Assembly: GCF_030693625.1 (NCBI RefSeq)
Contig: NZ_JAUYAF010000046.1
Coordinates: 1 to 58,059 of the forward strand
Source: Phenylobacterium sp.
GTDB lineage: Bacteria > Pseudomonadota > Alphaproteobacteria > Caulobacterales > Caulobacteraceae
Reading direction: 5' to 3'
Length of the DNA stretch: 58,059 nucleotides
In this document: one piece after another, positions 9,391 to 18,663 of the stretch
Position numbering within the stretch: position 1 is the stretch's first letter
Layout of the letters: the number at the start of each line of letters is the position of its first letter
Program-made: the position numbers and the translations under genes
Notes under the pieces: model-generated
The model's database searches: none
What the model was told of the DNA's origin: nothing
The model's input: the letters and a program-made list of their open reading frames with translations, nothing else

Positions 9391-10685
9391 GGGGCTTTGT
9401 CGGCGAGAGGTTGGGTTCGCTCCAGCACCGCGACGAAGAAGCCGTCGGTGGCGGCGGTGGCGGGGGTCAGGCGGAGATAGCCTTCCGGGGTCAGGTGCGC
9501 AGTGAGGTGTTCGTCGGACGTCGCGGGTTTGACGGCGAAACCTTCCGTGCGGGCCAGGAAGGCGGCGACGCGGTCCTCGTCCTCCTCGGGCAGGACCGAG
9601 CAGGTGACGTAGATCAGGCGGCCGCCGGGCTTCACGAAGGCGGCGCCCAGGTCCAGCACGGCGTCCTGGTCGGACTGACGGCGGGCGAAGGTCTCCTCGC
9701 TGAGCCGCCACTTGGTGTCGGGATGGCGGCGCCAGGCGCCGGACCCGGAACAGGGGGCGTCGATGAAGACCACGTCCATCTTGCCTTCCAGGCCGACCAG
9801 CGGCCCCTCGGTCACCGGCGAACGGATCTGCAGGTTGCGGACGCCGGCGCGGTCGGCCCGGCGGATGGTGTCGGCCAGGCGCCGCGCCTCGCTGTCATAG
9901 GCGTAGATCTGACCGGTGTTGCCCATGGCGGCGGCAAGCGCGAGGGTCTTGCCCCCGCCTCCGGCGCAGAGGTCCAGGACCTGGGCGCCCTTGACCTGGC
10001 CGGCGCAGGCCGCGGCGATCTGAGAGCCGAGATCCTGCACCTCGAACCAGCCCTTGGAGAAGGCCGGAATGGTCTCGACGGCGCCGGCCCGGTCGGTGGC
10101 GGCGGGCGCAGGGATGCGCAGGGCGTTGGGCAGTTCCGGCACGGCGGCGGCGTTCAGTGGCTGGGTAGCCTTGAGCGCGCGGGCGGGATCGGTCTTCAGC
10201 GTATTGACCCGCAGGTCGATGGGGGCCCGTTCAGAGAGCGCCTCGCCTTCCCGCGCGGCGGCGTCGCCAAAGGCGCGGGCGAAGCTGGCCTCCAGCCACT
10301 GCGGATAGTCGCCGCGCACGGACGCTGGCGCGTCGGCCAGGTCGCGGGGCGTCTCGAGGGCCGCGGTCTCGGCCTCGGTGAGCGCGCCGTGGCCGTGGGG
10401 TTCCTCGGTGACGGCGGCGGCGATACGGTCGACCGGCCAGTCCCACTCGTATTTCAGCACGCCCAGGATGGCGGCGCGAACGCTGTCGTCGCCCATCTTC
10501 CAGGCGATGGAGCGGCGACGGCGCAGGGCGTCGAGCACCAGGCCGGAGACCCAGGCGCGGTCCTTGGAGCCGGCGTAGCGGGCGTCATTGCCCCAGGACT
10601 TGAGGGCCAGGCGCACCGGCCGGTGGCGTTCCTCGACGTCGGTGAGAACCTCGATGGCGGCCGAGAGGCGTCCCCCGTCACGCAA
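9387..10685 (-). CDS. RsmB-type SAM-dependent RNA (cytosine-5) methyltransferase
   Basis: A 432-aa Nol1/Nop2/Sun-family methyltransferase. An N-terminal NusB-like helical region ('[18 protein letters not shown]') is followed by a Rossmann fold with the SAM loop '[17 protein letters not shown]', the '[15 protein letters not shown]' motif (catalytic Cys) and '[13 protein letters not shown]' (release Cys). It probably modifies 16S rRNA, as RsmB does at C967, but rRNA and tRNA targets cannot be separated by eye. The start at 10685 is TTG and is uncertain. The stop overlaps guaA by 4 nt. It lies 15 bp after the MAPEG gene. Confidence 0.9.
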   Translation of the reverse strand: MRDGGRLSAAIEVLTDVEERHRPVRLALKSWGNDARYAGSKDRAWVSGLVLDALRRRRSIAWKMGDDSVRAAILGVLKYEWDWPVDRIAAAVTEEPHGHGALTEAETAALETPRDLADAPASVRGDYPQWLEASFARAFGDAAAREGEALSERAPIDLRVNTLKTDPARALKATQPLNAAAVPELPNALRIPAPAATDRAGAVETIPAFSKGWFEVQDLGSQIAAACAGQVKGAQVLDLCAGGGGKTLALAAAMGNTGQIYAYDSEARRLADTIRRADRAGVRNLQIRSPVTEGPLVGLEGKMDVVFIDAPCSGSGAWRRHPDTKWRLSEETFARRQSDQDAVLDLGAAFVKPGGRLIYVTCSVLPEEDEDRVAAFLARTEGFAVKPATSDEHLTAHLTPEGYLRLTPATAATDGFFVAVLERTQPLADKAP

Positions 10686-10700
10686 GGGCTTGGCCCGCCG

Positions 10701-13803
<3,103 letters not shown>

Positions 13804-13818
13804 CCCCAGCTTGTGCGC

Positions 13819-13841
13819 CGATTGCCTGATGACGGAAATCG
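13819..13841. promoter_or_regulatory. Candidate LysR operator between the MFS and LysR genes
   Basis: In the short gap between the divergent MFS and LysR genes the sequence reads CGATT-N13-AATCG, an interrupted dyad of the size bound by LysR-type regulators. Only its position and partial symmetry support it; the central T-N11-A is not perfect. Confidence 0.3.
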
Positions 13842-13857
13842 ACATATTGGCAAAGGG

Positions 13858-14748
13858 ATGTTCGAAAATCTCACATCAAGCCCCCTGCCCTCCCTGAACG
13901 CCCTGCGCGCCTTCGAGGCCATGGCGCGCACCGGGCGGGCGACCCTGGCGGCGGACGAGCTGCACGTCACCCATTCGGCGGTGAGCCGGCAGGTGAAGGC
14001 CCTGGAGCTGAGCCTGGGGGTGCGGCTGTTCACCGGGCCCAAGCATCGGCTGGAGCTGACCCCGGCCGGCGCGGCCCTGCTGCCGGCCCTGACCGCCGCC
14101 TTCGACCAGATCACCGGCGCCGTGCGCCAGGCGCGCGGGGGGGGCGAGGACCTGCACATCGCGGTCAACGCCAGCATCTCGGTGAAGTGGCTGATCCCCC
14201 GCCTGTCGCGGTTCACCCAGGCCCATCCCGGCGTGCGCCTGCATCTGACGGAGCTGGCCTCCCACGCGGTCAGCCAGCGCGGGGCCGACGCGGTGGTGCG
14301 GCTGGTCCCCACCAGCCGGCTGGCCGATCCCCTGGTCACCCCCTTCATGCCCAGCCACTTAGGCGCGGTGATGGCGCCGAGCCTGGCGCAGCGTTTCCCC
14401 GACGCCTTGCGGGCGCCGCGCCTGACGGCCCAGAGCCACCCGCAGGGCTGGGCGATCTGGGCGGCCCTGGCGGGACTGGAACTGCCCCCGGCTCCCGAGC
14501 AGCCCTTCGCCCACCTGCATTTCGCCCTCGACGCCGCCATCGCGGGGCTGGGGGTGGCGATCATGCCCTGGCCGCTGGTGGCCGACTATGTGCGCAATGG
14601 GCGGCTGGTCTCGCCCTTCGGCTTCATCCCGGCCCAGAGCGGGTTCGCCCTACTGGCCGCGCCGGGGGTCAGCAGCCGGGCGCTGGATCAGTTCCGGGGG
14701 TGGCTGCTGGCGGAGGGCGCCAGGACGCAGGCGCCGCCCTCAGTCTAG
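13858..14748 (+). CDS. LysR-family transcriptional regulator (GcvA-like)
   Basis: A 296-aa LysR-type regulator. The N-terminal winged helix-turn-helix reads 'LNALRAFEAMARTGRATLAADELHVTHSAVSRQVKALE', and the start MFENLTSSPLPSL matches the GcvA-like branch. Residues about 95-290 form the periplasmic-binding-like effector domain. The start at 13858 has an AAAGGG directly before it. It is divergent from the MFS transporter gene, and LysR genes often control such a neighbour. The inducer is unknown. Downstream lies only a degraded cupin fragment. Confidence 0.9.
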   Translation: MFENLTSSPLPSLNALRAFEAMARTGRATLAADELHVTHSAVSRQVKALELSLGVRLFTGPKHRLELTPAGAALLPALTAAFDQITGAVRQARGGGEDLHIAVNASISVKWLIPRLSRFTQAHPGVRLHLTELASHAVSQRGADAVVRLVPTSRLADPLVTPFMPSHLGAVMAPSLAQRFPDALRAPRLTAQSHPQGWAIWAALAGLELPPAPEQPFAHLHFALDAAIAGLGVAIMPWPLVADYVRNGRLVSPFGFIPAQSGFALLAAPGVSSRALDQFRGWLLAEGARTQAPPSV

Positions 14749-14783
14749 GGCAACGCTTGGCCGGCAGGCGGCCTTCACTGTAA

Positions 14784-14933
14784 TTCATACAGTGTCACCA
14801 GAATTTAGAAGGCGACCACACCACACTGCTGAGCGCCGGCGACCGGCTGGAGTTCGGCCCGCCCGCCGATGTTTTGTATCGCAACGACGGCGAGGCCGTG
14901 GCGCGCTATCTGGTCGCCGTCGTGCGGGGCTAG
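14784..14933 (+). pseudogene. Remnant of an XRE-cupin regulator (C-terminal cupin end only)
   Basis: After a stop at 14781, the frame ending at TAG 14931-14933 encodes 'TTLLSAGDRLEFGPPADVLYRNDG...RYLVAVVRG'. This mirrors the C-terminal cupin strands of the intact XRE-cupin protein at 1060-1626 ('HELAAGDCLGFGPPGEV...TYVVVLARS'). No HTH or start is present upstream, so it is a truncated leftover. A 7-bp GGGCGCC/GGCGCCC hairpin follows at 14948-14971. The gap 14749-15061 otherwise shows nothing recognisable. The remnant sits at the edge of the metal-type module and may mark a recombination junction. Confidence 0.55.
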
Positions 14934-15061
14934 CCTTACCGGACGTGGGGCGCCATTGCGAAGAGGCGCCCAAGCTGCGCTCGCCCATCCCAGTCACGCG
15001 GCGACATCTCTGAGACGTCCCCCATTACAGGCCGTGCGAAGCATCGCTCGAGACCGAGCGA

Positions 15062-15499
15062 CTAACAGCCCTGGCACTTAGACCTGCTTGGCTCCGACAG
15101 GTCCTCGAGGATGACGCAGTTCGGGCCGGGTCCGCCGACACAGACAGCCTCGCAGTCATTCACCATCTGGATGAGGTTGGTCTCTAGCGCCCGTAGCGCC
15201 TCCAGCTTGGCCTGAACGAGAGTCAGGTTGTCGCGCGCCAAGTCCCGAGCGTCCGTACACGAACGATCCTCATTCTCCAGCAGGTCGACCAAGCTGCGGA
15301 CCTGCTCGATGGGAAAGCCAAATTCCCGGCATCGCCGGATGAAGGTCAGGCGAGTGAGGTCGGTTTGGCCATAGGTGCGGTGGCCGCCCTCACGGCGATC
15401 CGGCCGCTTCAGGAGCCCGATCTGCTCGTAATAGCGGATCGTCGGCGGGTTCGTGCCGCTGCGCTCAGCAAGGCGGCCGATAGAAAGGGCGCGGTCCAT
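15062..15499 (-). CDS. MerR-family metal-responsive regulator
   Basis: A 145-aa MerR-family activator. The N-terminal winged HTH is 'LSIGRLAERSGTNPPTIRYYEQIGLL', followed by the dimerisation helix. Cysteines lie at residues 57, 81, 116, 120, 128, 142 and 145. C81, C116 and C128 nearly coincide with the Hg(II) ligands of Tn501 MerR (C82, C117, C126), but the metal-binding loop is a little longer, with an extra Cys ('CEAVCVGGPGPNC') and a CxxC tail. SoxR is ruled out because its Fe-S cluster motif is missing. It is divergent from the three-gene membrane-protein operon at 15667-16673, which it very likely controls. The exact metal is not determined. Confidence 0.88.
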   Translation of the reverse strand: MDRALSIGRLAERSGTNPPTIRYYEQIGLLKRPDRREGGHRTYGQTDLTRLTFIRRCREFGFPIEQVRSLVDLLENEDRSCTDARDLARDNLTLVQAKLEALRALETNLIQMVNDCEAVCVGGPGPNCVILEDLSEPSRSKCQGC

Positions 15500-15519
15500 G
15501 CAGGCTCCGAAAACAACGC

Positions 15520-15550
15520 TTGAACCTCAAGTGACTTGAAGTCCTACAGC
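15520..15550 (+). promoter_or_regulatory. MerR-type promoter/operator with 19-bp spacer
   Basis: A -35 element TTGAAC (15520-15525) and a weak -10 element TACAGC (15545-15550) are 19 bp apart. This over-long spacing is typical of promoters activated by MerR-family DNA untwisting. The spacer holds the dyad ACCTCAAGT-G-ACTTGAAGT (8 of 9 paired), centred between the two elements. The site lies between the divergent MerR gene and the cysteine membrane-protein operon. The half-site resembles SoxR and other MerR-family boxes. The -10 match is poor, as expected for an activated promoter. Confidence 0.65.
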
Positions 15551-15666
15551 TCCACCAGATGAGGGCCGCCCGAGCGGAAGGCAAGCATGACGGACAGTGA
15601 ATCTTCCGTCGCCTGCACCCGCCGCATAGCGAGCAGCTGTCCCTCGGCCTGCGCATGGGAGAACCA

Positions 15667-16056
15667 ATGATGATCGATATCTCGAAAGCCGGCTTGGAAG
15701 CCTCGGTGTCACCAGGGATCATGGACAAGGCCGCGCCGCGCACGGCGCTGGCCACGTCCGGGGGCGCGATGGCCTGCGCGGCCTGCTGCGTTCTGCCCGT
15801 GGCTTTCCCCGCCATCGCCCTGGCCGGCGGGGGCGCCCTGCTCATCTGGATCGACGCGGCGACCAACGTGATGTTCGTCGCGGCGCTGCTGTCGGTGACG
15901 GGAGCGTGGGGCTGGGTGATCTATCGCGCGCGTTCGACCGGCAAGCGCACCGCGAAACCCACCCTGCTGATGATGCAGGCCGCGACGGCCGTGCTGGTGC
16001 TGGGCCTGGCCTTCCCGGCCTACGAACCGTTCGTCATCAAGCTGATCAAGGGCTGA
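15667..16056 (+). CDS. Small MerT-like membrane protein with cysteine motif in TM1
   Basis: A 129-aa protein with three predicted membrane helices (about residues 35-60, 65-88 and 102-125). The first helix carries 'ACAACCVLPVAFPAIALAG', with Cys37, Cys40 and Cys41, resembling the cysteine pair in TM1 of MerT-type mercury transporters. The second cytoplasmic cysteine pair of MerT is absent. I chose ATG 15667, which has GGGAGAA upstream; in-frame ATGs at 15655 and 15670 are alternatives. It is the first gene of a MerR-linked operon and ends 5 bp before the next gene. A soft-metal or metalloid transport role is inferred from context; direction and substrate are unknown. Confidence 0.7.
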   Translation: MMIDISKAGLEASVSPGIMDKAAPRTALATSGGAMACAACCVLPVAFPAIALAGGGALLIWIDAATNVMFVAALLSVTGAWGWVIYRARSTGKRTAKPTLLMMQAATAVLVLGLAFPAYEPFVIKLIKG

Positions 16057-16061
16057 CCGCC

Positions 16062-16340
16062 ATGATGAAGAAGGGCGGAATTCTCGTCGGGGTGGCCTGC
16101 GCCGGAGCCTGCGCCATGCCCCTGGTGATCCCACTCCTGGCGGGCGCCAGCCTGGCCACGGCGGCGGCTTGGCTTGCGAAGCTTGGCTGGGAGGCCATCG
16201 CCTGTGGCGCGCTGGCGCTGGTGGCTGTAGCTGTCCTGTTCGTGAGCGCCCGGCGACCGCGGCCCACCTGCCCCACCGAAGGGGAAAGCTGCCGCATCGA
16301 CGGGCGTTGCGGATGCCGCCCGGGCGCGAAGGCGACATAG
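16062..16340 (+). CDS. Small two-helix membrane protein with cysteine-rich tail (MerF-like)
   Basis: A 92-aa protein with two predicted membrane helices (about 7-38 and 43-62). TM1 contains 'ACAGACAMPLVIPLLAG' (Cys13, Cys17), which aligns with TM1 of the preceding protein. Cys48 lies in TM2. The soluble tail has four cysteines, 'CPTEGESCRIDGRCGC' (70, 77, 83, 85). Size and topology resemble MerF, a two-helix mercury importer, but the tail pattern differs from any family I can name. It was probably derived by duplication of the upstream gene's TM1. It is the second gene of the operon, 9 bp before ynfA. Confidence 0.65.
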   Translation: MMKKGGILVGVACAGACAMPLVIPLLAGASLATAAAWLAKLGWEAIACGALALVAVAVLFVSARRPRPTCPTEGESCRIDGRCGCRPGAKAT

Positions 16341-16349
16341 GGACACTGC

Positions 16350-16673
16350 ATGACCTGGCTGATCTACGCCCTCGCCGCCCTGGCTGAAATCGCAGGGTGC
16401 TTCGCGTTCTGGGCTTGGATCAGGCTTGATCGCTCTCCGCTCTGGATAGCCCCCGGCGTCGTGTCGCTGGCCCTCTTTGCGTACCTGCTCACCCGGGTCG
16501 ACAGCGAGGCCGCGGGGCGCGCCTATGCGGCCTATGGCGGCGTCTACATCGTCGCCTCGGTCCTCTGGCTATGGCTTGTCGAGCATCGGACGCCGGACCG
16601 GTGGGACATCCTCGGCGCGTCGGTGTGCCTCGTGGGCGCCGCGATCATCCTGGCTGGGCCGCGGACGACCTGA
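16350..16673 (+). CDS. YnfA/UPF0060 family small membrane protein
   Basis: A 107-aa four-helix membrane protein of the YnfA (UPF0060) family. It begins '[22 protein letters not shown]' and has the family '[23 protein letters not shown]' and '[19 protein letters not shown]'. YnfA resembles small multidrug resistance (SMR) transporters and is thought to act as a dimeric exporter. Here it is the last gene of the MerR-controlled operon, 9 bp after the cysteine-tail protein. This hints that it helps move the same toxic ion or a complex of it, which is an inference. Confidence 0.88.
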   Translation: MTWLIYALAALAEIAGCFAFWAWIRLDRSPLWIAPGVVSLALFAYLLTRVDSEAAGRAYAAYGGVYIVASVLWLWLVEHRTPDRWDILGASVCLVGAAIILAGPRTT

Positions 16674-16749
16674 GGGTTTCGCGAGGCGAGCGGACTGGAG
16701 GCCAGCGGCGAGCCGCGACCCCAGGCGGCCCTCCGGCGGCTTGAGACCG

Positions 16750-17118
16750 TCAGGGCGCGGTTGTGAAGCGAATGATGCGCGGCGTCACAGGTTGACCGGC
16801 AATGTTCTGGAAGTTCGTGTGGCTCGGACTATTGGCGCCCACCGCGTAGGAAAGGCCCGGTCTCAGGCGCATCCGGATGCGAAATGTGCGGCCGTCTTCC
16901 GAAAAGCTTGGAGAGCCTATGAACTCGGGCGCGGCCCCGGCAGGCCCGGTTGTCACCGACATCCGGTCTCGCGCCATGGGTTCGCTGAACTCGAAAACCA
17001 GGGTCTGTTCCCCGGCGGGCACCCCCTTTGCGCCATCGGCCGGCCATGACCCGACCAACTGAGGCTCGGACGATGCGACCACGGATGTGAGAGCCAGGGC
17101 GACAAGGCTCGCTAGCAT
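16750..17118 (-). CDS. Secreted protein with Ig-like (Big_5/SbsA-type) domain
   Basis: About 122 aa from ATG 17118, with a signal peptide (MLASLVALALTSVVASSEP). The mature part, 'PADGAKGVPAGEQTLVFEFSEPM', 'FRIRMRLRPGLSYAVGANS' and 'RIIRFTTAP', matches the bacterial Ig-like fold (Big_5) used in surface or periplasmic proteins. CopC-like proteins share the 'LVFEFSEPM' strand, but the copper His/Met ligands of CopC are not evident. A start at 17163 would add 15 residues without signal-peptide character. Function unknown; the neighbours are unrelated. Confidence 0.7.
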   Translation of the reverse strand: MLASLVALALTSVVASSEPQLVGSWPADGAKGVPAGEQTLVFEFSEPMARDRMSVTTGPAGAAPEFIGSPSFSEDGRTFRIRMRLRPGLSYAVGANSPSHTNFQNIAGQPVTPRIIRFTTAP

Positions 17119-17267
17119 TTGATGACTCTTGATTGTTGCGTCGGAGGCTTGGCCGATCAGCATGCCTGTAAAGCGCCACCGTGAAGCTACATCACCGAAC
17201 GCAGCTCGTCGATTTCAGGTTGTCGGGTCCAAACGCTCGCGTGCGCCAGGTCGGCGGTTTCGATGCC

Positions 17268-17291
17268 CCTCTCCCACGCGCCCGGGAGAGG
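17268..17291. repeat. Small palindromic element, CCTCTCCC stem
   Basis: The arms CCTCTCCC (17268-17275) and GGGAGAGG (17284-17291) are perfect reverse complements around an 8-base loop. The element is related in composition to the palindromes at 23157 and 26902. It lies just beyond the 3' end of the minus-strand DUF4087 gene and may act as its terminator. Confidence 0.5.
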
Positions 17292-17314
17292 ACCCAGAAC
17301 CGCGCTAGCCTGCC

Positions 17315-17719
17315 CTAGGGCTTGGGCAGTTTCCTGTCGGCGCGGCAGGTCTTCAGGGGCTGCTGCCTGACGGTGTGGATGCGGGTGATGCGGCGTTGCT
17401 TGGGGTCGGTCTGGACCCGCAGGCAGACGCAGCCATAGCCGTAGGAACTGCCGTTGGTGACCACCCAGTCGCGTTCGGTGAGGTCTGGCACGTCGTCGAG
17501 ACCGCGCGCCTGGAAGCCGCCCTGCGTGGCTATGGTCCATTCCCCGGCGCTGTCGAACAGCCACCAGTTGCCCGGCGACGGGTTCTGCAGCCAGCCGCAG
17601 CGCGTCTCGCCGGCGAGCTTCTTGGGGGCGGCCTGGGCAGGCGCGCCCGCAACCAGGGGCGCAAGAACGGCGGCGATCGCGACGGCGCGACCGAGACGGC
17701 TGATGAGACGCGCGGTCAT
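17315..17719 (-). CDS. DUF4087-family secreted protein
   Basis: A 134-aa protein with a signal peptide ending about residue 30 ('AGAPAQA-APKK'). The mature sequence carries the DUF4087 hallmarks 'RCGWLQNPSPGNWWLFDSAGEWTIATQGGFQARG', followed by 'GYGCVCLRVQTD'. Cysteines at about 41, 96, 98 and 124 may form disulfides. Proteins of this family are periplasmic or secreted and of unknown role. Alternative frames over the same region are longer but Arg/Pro-rich shadows without homology. Confidence 0.8.
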   Translation of the reverse strand: MTARLISRLGRAVAIAAVLAPLVAGAPAQAAPKKLAGETRCGWLQNPSPGNWWLFDSAGEWTIATQGGFQARGLDDVPDLTERDWVVTNGSSYGYGCVCLRVQTDPKQRRITRIHTVRQQPLKTCRADRKLPKP

Positions 17720-17834
17720 GGGGTCGGCCCTTAGGACTGTTGGTCACCGACCAGGAGTAGCGTCACCAGACTTGGGATCGTGTCATGGTGTCAAGGAGTC
17801 GCGCCCTCCGGCGCGTCGGTGCGGAGGGGCGTGA

Positions 17835-18353
17835 ATGGGCATCCTGGACTGGTTGACGGGCAGCAAGCCCGCCCCGAGCGGCGTGGCGCGCGAGAGCGTC
17901 GCCAAGTTGCGCCAACGGCTGCTGGCGGTGAACCGCCCGACCGCGCCCTTCAAGGTGCGCGAGGCGACCAAGAAGGAAGGCTGCGACCTGGTGGCCGAGT
18001 GGCGGATCGTCGACGCCAAGTGGTACGAAATCTTCGCCAAGGCCGGCATCAAGCGGGTCTTCAAGGTGCTGATGAAGTTCGACGAGGCCAAGGGCGAGGT
18101 CCGGGCGGTCGACGAGGAATGGGAGGTGGAGTGGCGCGCGGGCGTCCCCACCCTGTCGGCCAGCGCCAGGGCCTCCCGAGGTCAAAGCTGGGAGAAGAGC
18201 TTCGAGACCGTCTACGCCTTCGACGAGGAGGACCTCTCGTTCGGCAAGATCTACTCGTACAAATTCGACACCCGCGAGATCAAGGATCCGCTGGTGGAGG
18301 CCGCGCACGCGGGCGGCTGGGGCTGGCGAGGCGTCGCGTTCGGGAAGCTGTAA
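17835..18353 (+). CDS. Conserved hypothetical protein, 172 aa
   Basis: A cytoplasmic, highly charged 172-aa protein that begins 'MGILDWLTGSKPAPSG' and ends 'GWGWRGVAFGKL'. It has no signal peptide or membrane helix. Alternating hydrophobic/charged strands such as 'GCDLVAEWRIVDAKWYEIFAKAGIKRVFKVLMKFD', 'EVRAVDEEWEVEW' and 'YAFDEEDLSFGKIYSYKFD' suggest a beta-rich fold. I do not recognise the family. Start codon, codon use and absence of a competing frame support it as a real gene. It stands between the DUF4087 and small membrane protein genes. Confidence 0.75.
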   Translation: MGILDWLTGSKPAPSGVARESVAKLRQRLLAVNRPTAPFKVREATKKEGCDLVAEWRIVDAKWYEIFAKAGIKRVFKVLMKFDEAKGEVRAVDEEWEVEWRAGVPTLSASARASRGQSWEKSFETVYAFDEEDLSFGKIYSYKFDTREIKDPLVEAAHAGGWGWRGVAFGKL

Positions 18354-18378
18354 TCCCCAATGCGACGCCGCCTGCGGC

Positions 18379-18540
18379 CTAGAACAGGCCGGCGCGCTGC
18401 CCGATCACGAAGATCGCCACGACGATCAGCAGGACCTGAACGATCCAGTTGAGGGGTGAAGGGATCGGCAGCTTCTGGACGGCCCAGAGGGCGAGGGCCA
18501 GAAGGACGATGACGACGATGATGAAGATGAGAATGGACAT
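18379..18540 (-). CDS. Small membrane protein, 53 aa
   Basis: Reverse translation from ATG 18538-18540 to stop 18379-18381 gives a 53-residue protein. It has two hydrophobic helices, 'ILIFIIVVIV.LLALALWAV' and 'WIVQVLLIVVAIFVIGQ', joined by 'QKLPIPSPLN'. This layout resembles the Thivi_2564-like small membrane proteins. The bias toward Ile/Val codons with GC-ending third bases is typical of real membrane genes here. It ends just downstream of the 172-aa hypothetical gene (convergent) and starts about 120 bp from the divergent M14 gene. Function unknown. Confidence 0.75.
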   Translation of the reverse strand: MSILIFIIVVIVLLALALWAVQKLPIPSPLNWIVQVLLIVVAIFVIGQRAGLF

Positions 18541-18663
18541 GAGGGGCTAACCTCCACCGTTGAAGAAGGTTCCAGCGGCGGTGCTGGTCCCGGCGGGCTT
18601 GGCTGGGCTCTCGACAGCGGTCGCGCGTGCGCCCATGTGGTCATGACCTGTCCGGAGCCCGCC

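Noticed and set aside
13846..13857. MFS start at 13845
   Set aside because: It would leave 12 bp to the divergent LysR start, too little for two promoters; ATG 13803 is preferred.
15062..15499. SoxR identity for the MerR-family gene, suggested by the SoxR-like box
   Set aside because: The SoxR Fe-S motif (CxxCxCxxxxxC) is absent; cysteine spacing follows MerR.
15062..16673. A classical mer operon
   Set aside because: No merA, merP or merB is present and the membrane proteins lack the second cysteine pair of MerT.
17187..17747. 186-residue minus-strand frame overlapping the DUF4087 gene
   Set aside because: Arg/Pro-rich shadow; the DUF4087 frame has a signal peptide and family motifs.
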